From: Adenanthera pavonina
Lineage: Eukaryota > Streptophyta > Magnoliopsida > Fabales > Fabaceae
Length of the DNA stretch: 64,000 bases
Direction: 5' to 3'
Assembly: GCA_026686845.1 (NCBI GenBank)
Contig: JAIVEN010000013.1
Span: 7,398,001-7,462,000 of the forward strand
In this document: positions 59,829 through 64,000 of the stretch, in pieces
Numbering within the stretch: the first letter of the stretch is position 1
How the letters are laid out: every line of letters begins with the position of its first letter
The notes under the pieces: model-generated
Databases searched by the model: none
What the model was told of the DNA's origin: nothing
Seen by the model: the letters and a program-made list of their open reading frames with translations, nothing else
Position numbers and translations under genes: made by a program

Positions 59829-60950
59829 TTAATTAACGGCGCCACATCTCTTTCTGATCTCGCCCTGTGAACCAGTGAGCACGTCTATTGAACCCATGTG
59901 CACCATTGCTTGGGCGAATTTGTTAGCCCAACTTGAACCATCTTTCACATTTTTCAGCACATTTTTCCTTGTAGAACCACTTTCAAACAATGTCTGATCT
60001 GAGGTCAACAACCCATGGTGAGTCTTCAGTGCTGCATAGTACTTGTTGTCCAATCGATTAGGTGTAGAAGCATCGAGTGCAACCCTCGGATCTTCACCAC
60101 CATTGTTGCTTGAAGGTGGACACCTTGTTTTCAACAGCTCAACAAATTTAGGATCCATGGAAGGGTCTTGGGACTGCGTGGCATTGAAAGAGTAAAGTCG
60201 ATCGGAGAAGGAAGAACAGTGCGATGCACCAATAGAATGGGCTCCTGAAAGTGTCACCATTTCCTCCACTGACAATCCCTTTCGCGCAAAATTCTCAATG
60301 AGTTGCTCCGCGTTGAAGGAAGGTGGGGGCAAATTGTCTTGGACTTCGTCTCTGATAGAGATACGACCATCCCTGCGTCCTGCAGGTACATTATAGTTTA
60401 TCTGTCCAACTTTCTGAGCGCTGTCTCGAGCAGCAAAAGCGATAATGTCCGCACACGAAACCGTTTGTGGACACACAGCTTCGATTTGAGCCTTGGCTTC
60501 ATCAATAACTTCGAAGCCACGTAAGCTAGGGTTGTTGGCTGGGTGGTCTCTCTCAGCTGGATTACCAGGTGTAGATTCTAGTAATACAGAGCCATCACAA
60601 CCCTGTAAATATAAGTACATGACATGAAAATTTGTGAGATATATATATGTGTGTGTGCGCACTTAATGATAGAGTTAAATTGATAAACTTGGGAGGTAGG
60701 AAATGGTGTGTGAACTCATCCTCACAAAACAGTCGTGGAAATGCATTCTGATCAATCCAGCAGCTATGCCCGGGTTGGCAGAAACAGCTTTGTTGACGGC
60801 TCTTTTCACGATTGCCTCTGCTAATGGACATGTTGACTTATAGAAGCCCACCTTCAGTGATGCTGAGGAGGCCGGTATCGAAGAAAGTGAGAGAATTAAA
60901 ACGAAGCTGGAGAAGAGTACAGTAATAACATGATTCATGGATAGCATCAT
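59829..60950 (-). CDS. Class III peroxidase, copy B
   Basis: A secreted heme peroxidase acting on phenolics with H2O2 in the cell wall or apoplast. Exon 1 is 60950-60720 (77 codons; signal peptide VLFSSFVLILSLSSIPASSA, then SLKVGFYKSTCP, distal site RMHFHDCFVR). Exon 2 is 60602-59829 (GCDGSVLLES..., proximal TLSGAHSIGASHC, stop TAA). The total is 334 residues with no stops, so it is the only full-length open copy in the window. Odd: at the first-intron position the donor should be GT after AGG, but the sequence is ATGAGT (60719), while the acceptor TTTACAG is normal. A GTGAGG six bases upstream (60725) could serve and would remove only the Val-Arg after DCF while keeping the frame. Class III genes usually have three introns; this group keeps only the first. 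Confidence 0.85.
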
Positions 60951-61111
60951 TGTGTTTTTGATGGGAGTGGAATATTAGGTCTTGAAGTTAATCAATACTG
61001 GATTTATAAGATGGTGAAGAAAATGGAAGCGCGGGAGGGAGAGAGATATGAGAGAATGGAAGTGAGATATTGGTGAGCTGTGAATGGAGAAGGAGTGCTG
61101 AGTGGAAGGTG

Positions 61112-61119
61112 TATATATA
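61112..61119 (-). promoter_or_regulatory. TATA box of peroxidase B
   Basis: TATATATA on the minus strand about 160 bp upstream of the ATG, matching the positions in copies A and C. Confidence 0.7.
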
Positions 61120-61976
61120 GATGGAGAAATGGAGAAGTTGAGGGTAGGTTTTAGTAGGAAAACAAAACGCGTATGGCTAATCGGCTATGGGCTGTAACGT
61201 CTGATGAATGAATAGGATAGCTGAAAAGGAAAAAGAAGGTGAAGGTGAAGTTGAAGCTTTCCACTTTTGAACATGTCAGCACGTACGGCTCCTTCAGCCT
61301 CCAGGAGTGTTTATATATATAGTGGCAACTTATTCTACATTGACTAATTCTCTCATTTACAGCTCTGACCATTAAGTTAAATCTTCGCTTTCGATGGCAC
61401 AGTCACAAATTCAAACATTGCTTTTATGGCATCAGCTGTTATTTCTTTCATTATCCGTTCCTCCACATACGTTGGCACTTGGCATTAATTAGTGTTACTT
61501 TTCTCCATTTCTTACGCTGCGCATCTATTCTTACAAGCAACATAGTGGCTTGTCCATCAGTACGTACCATTTGATCTTTTCTTGGTATATTTTGAATCTT
61601 CATTCAAATTAATTTTTGTGAAGCTTTCTTGATGGCATAAAAATATGGAGAGAGGATTCTCTAAGATGCACATTCCTCATATGCACCTCATATTCAACCA
61701 TTTTGCCTTTTTTTTTTTATGGACAAAAAAAAAACAATGGTCACTGGTACTCTAGTCTAGGCCTTCGTTGGAGTATATTTAACGTTTGGCTTTTTAATTT
61801 TTTTTTTCTTTTTAATTATGATCTAGATATAAATACATATAACACAGGACAGGAGGTGAAGTTCTTCTGTACCTCTCAAGCTGCATCCTTGAACACTTGA
61901 GCATGGCTCCTCCACGTGTTTTGATTGTTTAAAATAGATTTCGAGACGCATGCATGAGAATGGCTCATTTTGCATA
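61120..61976. other. Upstream region of peroxidase B
   Basis: 61120-61340 is paralogous to 7200-7425 and includes TTCTACATTGA, the empty site matching the CACTA insertion at 7426. 61453-61552 matches relics at 29.1-29.5 kb. 61880-61960 matches 46170-46240. No gene was seen. Confidence 0.6.
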
Positions 61977-62282
61977 CTCCCTCCATTCCTAAATACTTCA
62001 TCCACTTCAAAATATAGGAGATTTTTTTAAATTTGCTTTATTTCAAAATATAAAAAATATATAATTTTTATCCGATAAATTAATGTGTTTTTTTCTTTAA
62101 TTTTACCCCTTATTAAAATAGACTTATTATTATTAGACATAAGTGAAAGAATAGTTAAGTAAAAATATTAAATAAAAGTATTTGTGAAAAAAAAAATTTC
62201 TGTCACATTTTTAAGATATTTGACTATTTTTTTAGTTTTAATGATTTAGTTATTTGTTTTTTACATTTTGGAATGGAAGGAA
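61977..62282. mobile_element. Stowaway-like MITE
   Basis: Begins CTCCCTCCATTCCTAAATAC. The right end reverse-complements to TTCCTTCCATTCCAAAATGT. TA flanks at 61975-61976 and 62283-62284. Confidence 0.75.
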
Positions 62283-62385
62283 TATAAAACACTTCTAACA
62301 ACCTCAAGTTTTTTTAAAAAATGAATTAAATCATTAAATTTTTCAATAAATTTTATTATTTTTCACTGTTTATCCTTATTAACTA

Positions 62386-62666
62386 CTTCATTCAATCCAA
62401 AATATAAATTTTATTTTAAAAGTTTTTTTTTATTCAAAATATTAGTCCCACTTGGTAATTTCTATCGTATTAAATGTTTTTTTTTCATATTTGACCCTTA
62501 TATATAATTAAATATATATAAAGATAATAAACTTTAAATGCAATGTATTAAATAGGGATACTATTTAAAAATAAAGTATTTTTTTTATAGATTTAATGAG
62601 TAAAACTACTTTTTTTTATTCATATGCAATTAGTCAAATAAGACTTATATTTTAGACTAAAGGGAG
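62386..62666. mobile_element. Stowaway-like MITE
   Basis: The left end CTTCATTCAATCCAAAATAT and the reverse complement of the right end CTCCCTTTAGTCTAAAATAT form the repeat. TA lies at 62384-62385 and 62667-62668. Confidence 0.7.
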
Positions 62667-62839
62667 TACATTATCTCTCATACTTCTCATATTATTTATC
62701 TCTTACCTGTTAATTATAGATCAGAAATATGAAATAAAAAATATTTAATGTACTAGACAACACTACAAAATATTTTATATTTAAAACTAAATAATACTTC
62801 TACAGTATGCCTTATATTTAGATGACGGGGAAGAAATAT

Positions 62840-63025
62840 CGAGTCAGAAACTGCTTTTAACTGTCCGAGAAATTTGTTCATTAATCGTTGACTAATTCGC
62901 TTTTGCAAGTAGTAACTTTACTGATTCTACTCCTTCAGAAATGCTTAGATGTCAATTTTAATGAACCGATGGCTGCATTTATTATGGCAAGTTGACCACT
63001 GGGTACTATTTTATTACAAGTGATA
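62840..63025. other. Peroxidase-flank paralogue
   Basis: GAGAAATTTGTTCATTAATC and TACTATTTTATTACAAGTGA match 46293-46430, continuing the similarity that stops at about 61960. The gap between the two halves is filled by the MITEs at 61977 and 62386 and AT-rich DNA. Confidence 0.6.
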
Positions 63026-63035
63026 TTATTATGGA

Positions 63036-63215
63036 TTTAGAGCTTGTTTGGTTTTTTTTTTTTTAAATTAAATTGTACTTTTTAACTATTATTTTTTTTT
63101 TATCTAAACAACTTTTTAGTAAATTTTTCTACTTTTATCCAAATTTTATTTTTATAAATTGTGGTTATTCTAAAAATATTTTTACAAAAAGACAAACCAA
63201 ACGGGCACTTAGTCA
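63036..63215. repeat. Possible small hAT-type MITE
   Basis: GAGCTTGTTTGGTTTTTT at the left and CAAACCAAACGGGCACTTAG at the right are an inverted pair of the kind seen in short hAT MITEs. No clear 8-bp duplication was found. Confidence 0.35.
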
Positions 63216-63546
63216 CTAACAAAATACTAGTACTTCATCAGGTCTTAAAAAATAATAATAATAAACTTGTAACTTCGTGTTTTTTTTTCCAAATATATAT
63301 CGTTTTAAAATTTTCATAATGTATTAATAGTTTTTTTACATTTTTAATCATTATTAATATGAAAAATATTTAAATTACAGATATTTTAATAAAATTTCAT
63401 TAAATTAATTTTACTATAATCTACACTATTTAACAATTTTCTAGGTTTGTGTAGAAAACCCTAGTGACTACTTTTTCCAATGTGAGCAAGTATTACCAGT
63501 TTAGATGTAATATAAACAATGGTTATAATTAATATCATAATTACTA

Positions 63547-63826
63547 CTCCATTCGATTCATAAAAATTATCTTTTTACAATTTTTCATACAGATCAAGAA
63601 AATTATTAAATAATCTATATTATTTTAATCTTTAATAGTTTTTTATTAAAATATCCTTAATTTAAATACTCTCTCAAATGATCGATATATTTGATATTTA
63701 TATAGGGTAAAACAGGGTGTAAAGTAGTAAAACAAACAATTAATATTTCACTGAAATTTTAAAGTGACAAATACAGTGAAAATTTTGAAAAACCTTAAAT
63801 TAACAAGTTTTACGAATCAGACGGAG
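63547..63826. mobile_element. Stowaway-like MITE
   Basis: 280 bp. The left end CTCCATTCGATTCATAAAAA pairs with the reverse complement of the right end CTCCGTCTGATTCGTAAAAC. TA flanks at 63545-63546 and 63827-63828. Confidence 0.8.
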
Positions 63827-63828
63827 TA

Positions 63829-64000
63829 ATTAATATAATAATCAATATATATAATCAAATTTATAATAAGTAACAACATTCACAAATCATGAACCATGCA
63901 ACTTCTGACAATTTCCTTTCACTTGAACCCAACAATCCTCAAATCAAGAGTAGTTTGTAATACCCAACACTAAATAGTTGTAACAAAAAAAAAAAGAATA
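63829..64000. other. AT-rich spacer at window end
   Basis: No feature was recognised in the last 170 bases. Confidence 0.4.

Overview
The window looks like nuclear DNA of a flowering plant, most likely a eudicot. It is strongly AT-rich, has short GT-AG introns and plant TATA boxes, carries class III (secretory) peroxidase genes, and is packed with plant transposon types: CACTA, hAT, MULE-type and TA-flanked MITEs, Ty3/gypsy and Ty1/copia. I cannot name the species. No prokaryotic, organellar or viral signal was seen. All calls come from reading the sequence by eye, without database searches.

The host genes are few. Three class III peroxidase paralogues with one first-intron position lie at 5950-7035 (minus, clearly dead), 57211-58303 (plus, one nonsense codon plus loss of the distal catalytic His) and 59829-60950 (minus, intact reading frame but the usual intron donor GT is missing). 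A fourth host-type gene, related to the large subunit of replication protein A (RPA70/RPA1), runs on the minus strand from 45489 to 30162. It was stretched from about 2 kb to 15 kb by a solo LTR in its last intron and a 10.3 kb rearranged gypsy element in an exon. Short pieces of peroxidase flanking sequence at 29.1-29.5, 46.1-46.4 and 61.4-63.0 kb suggest the locus grew by tandem duplication before the transposons arrived.

Layout: 1-625 end of a CACTA-like element made of 11 short palindromes; 2.2-5.0 kb MITEs; 5.9-7.2 kb dead peroxidase; 7426-17785 a complete CACTA element (TSD ACA) in the promoter of that peroxidase, with fused and decayed TNP2/TNP1-type genes and a nested solo LTR; 18877-22605 a hAT element with a broken transposase; 22.7-23.9 kb four MITEs, two forming a near hairpin; 24056-28660 a non-autonomous CACTA-like element (TSD ATG) that seems to carry fragments of a midasin (MDN1) gene; 28.7-30.2 kb spacer with peroxidase flank relics; 30.2-45.5 kb the interrupted RPA70-like gene; 46.5-48.2 kb three MITEs; 49821-55929 a copia-type LTR element (TSD TTACT) with a ruined coding region; 57.0-61.1 kb two convergent peroxidases; 61.9-63.8 kb more MITEs.

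Nothing here looks like a new defence or enzymatic system. The unusual content is structural: a composite gypsy insertion with three LTRs, one flipped, and a 540-bp-arm palindrome, yet one perfect outer target duplication; nested insertions whose host gene can still be read; and an apparent Pack-CACTA gene capture.
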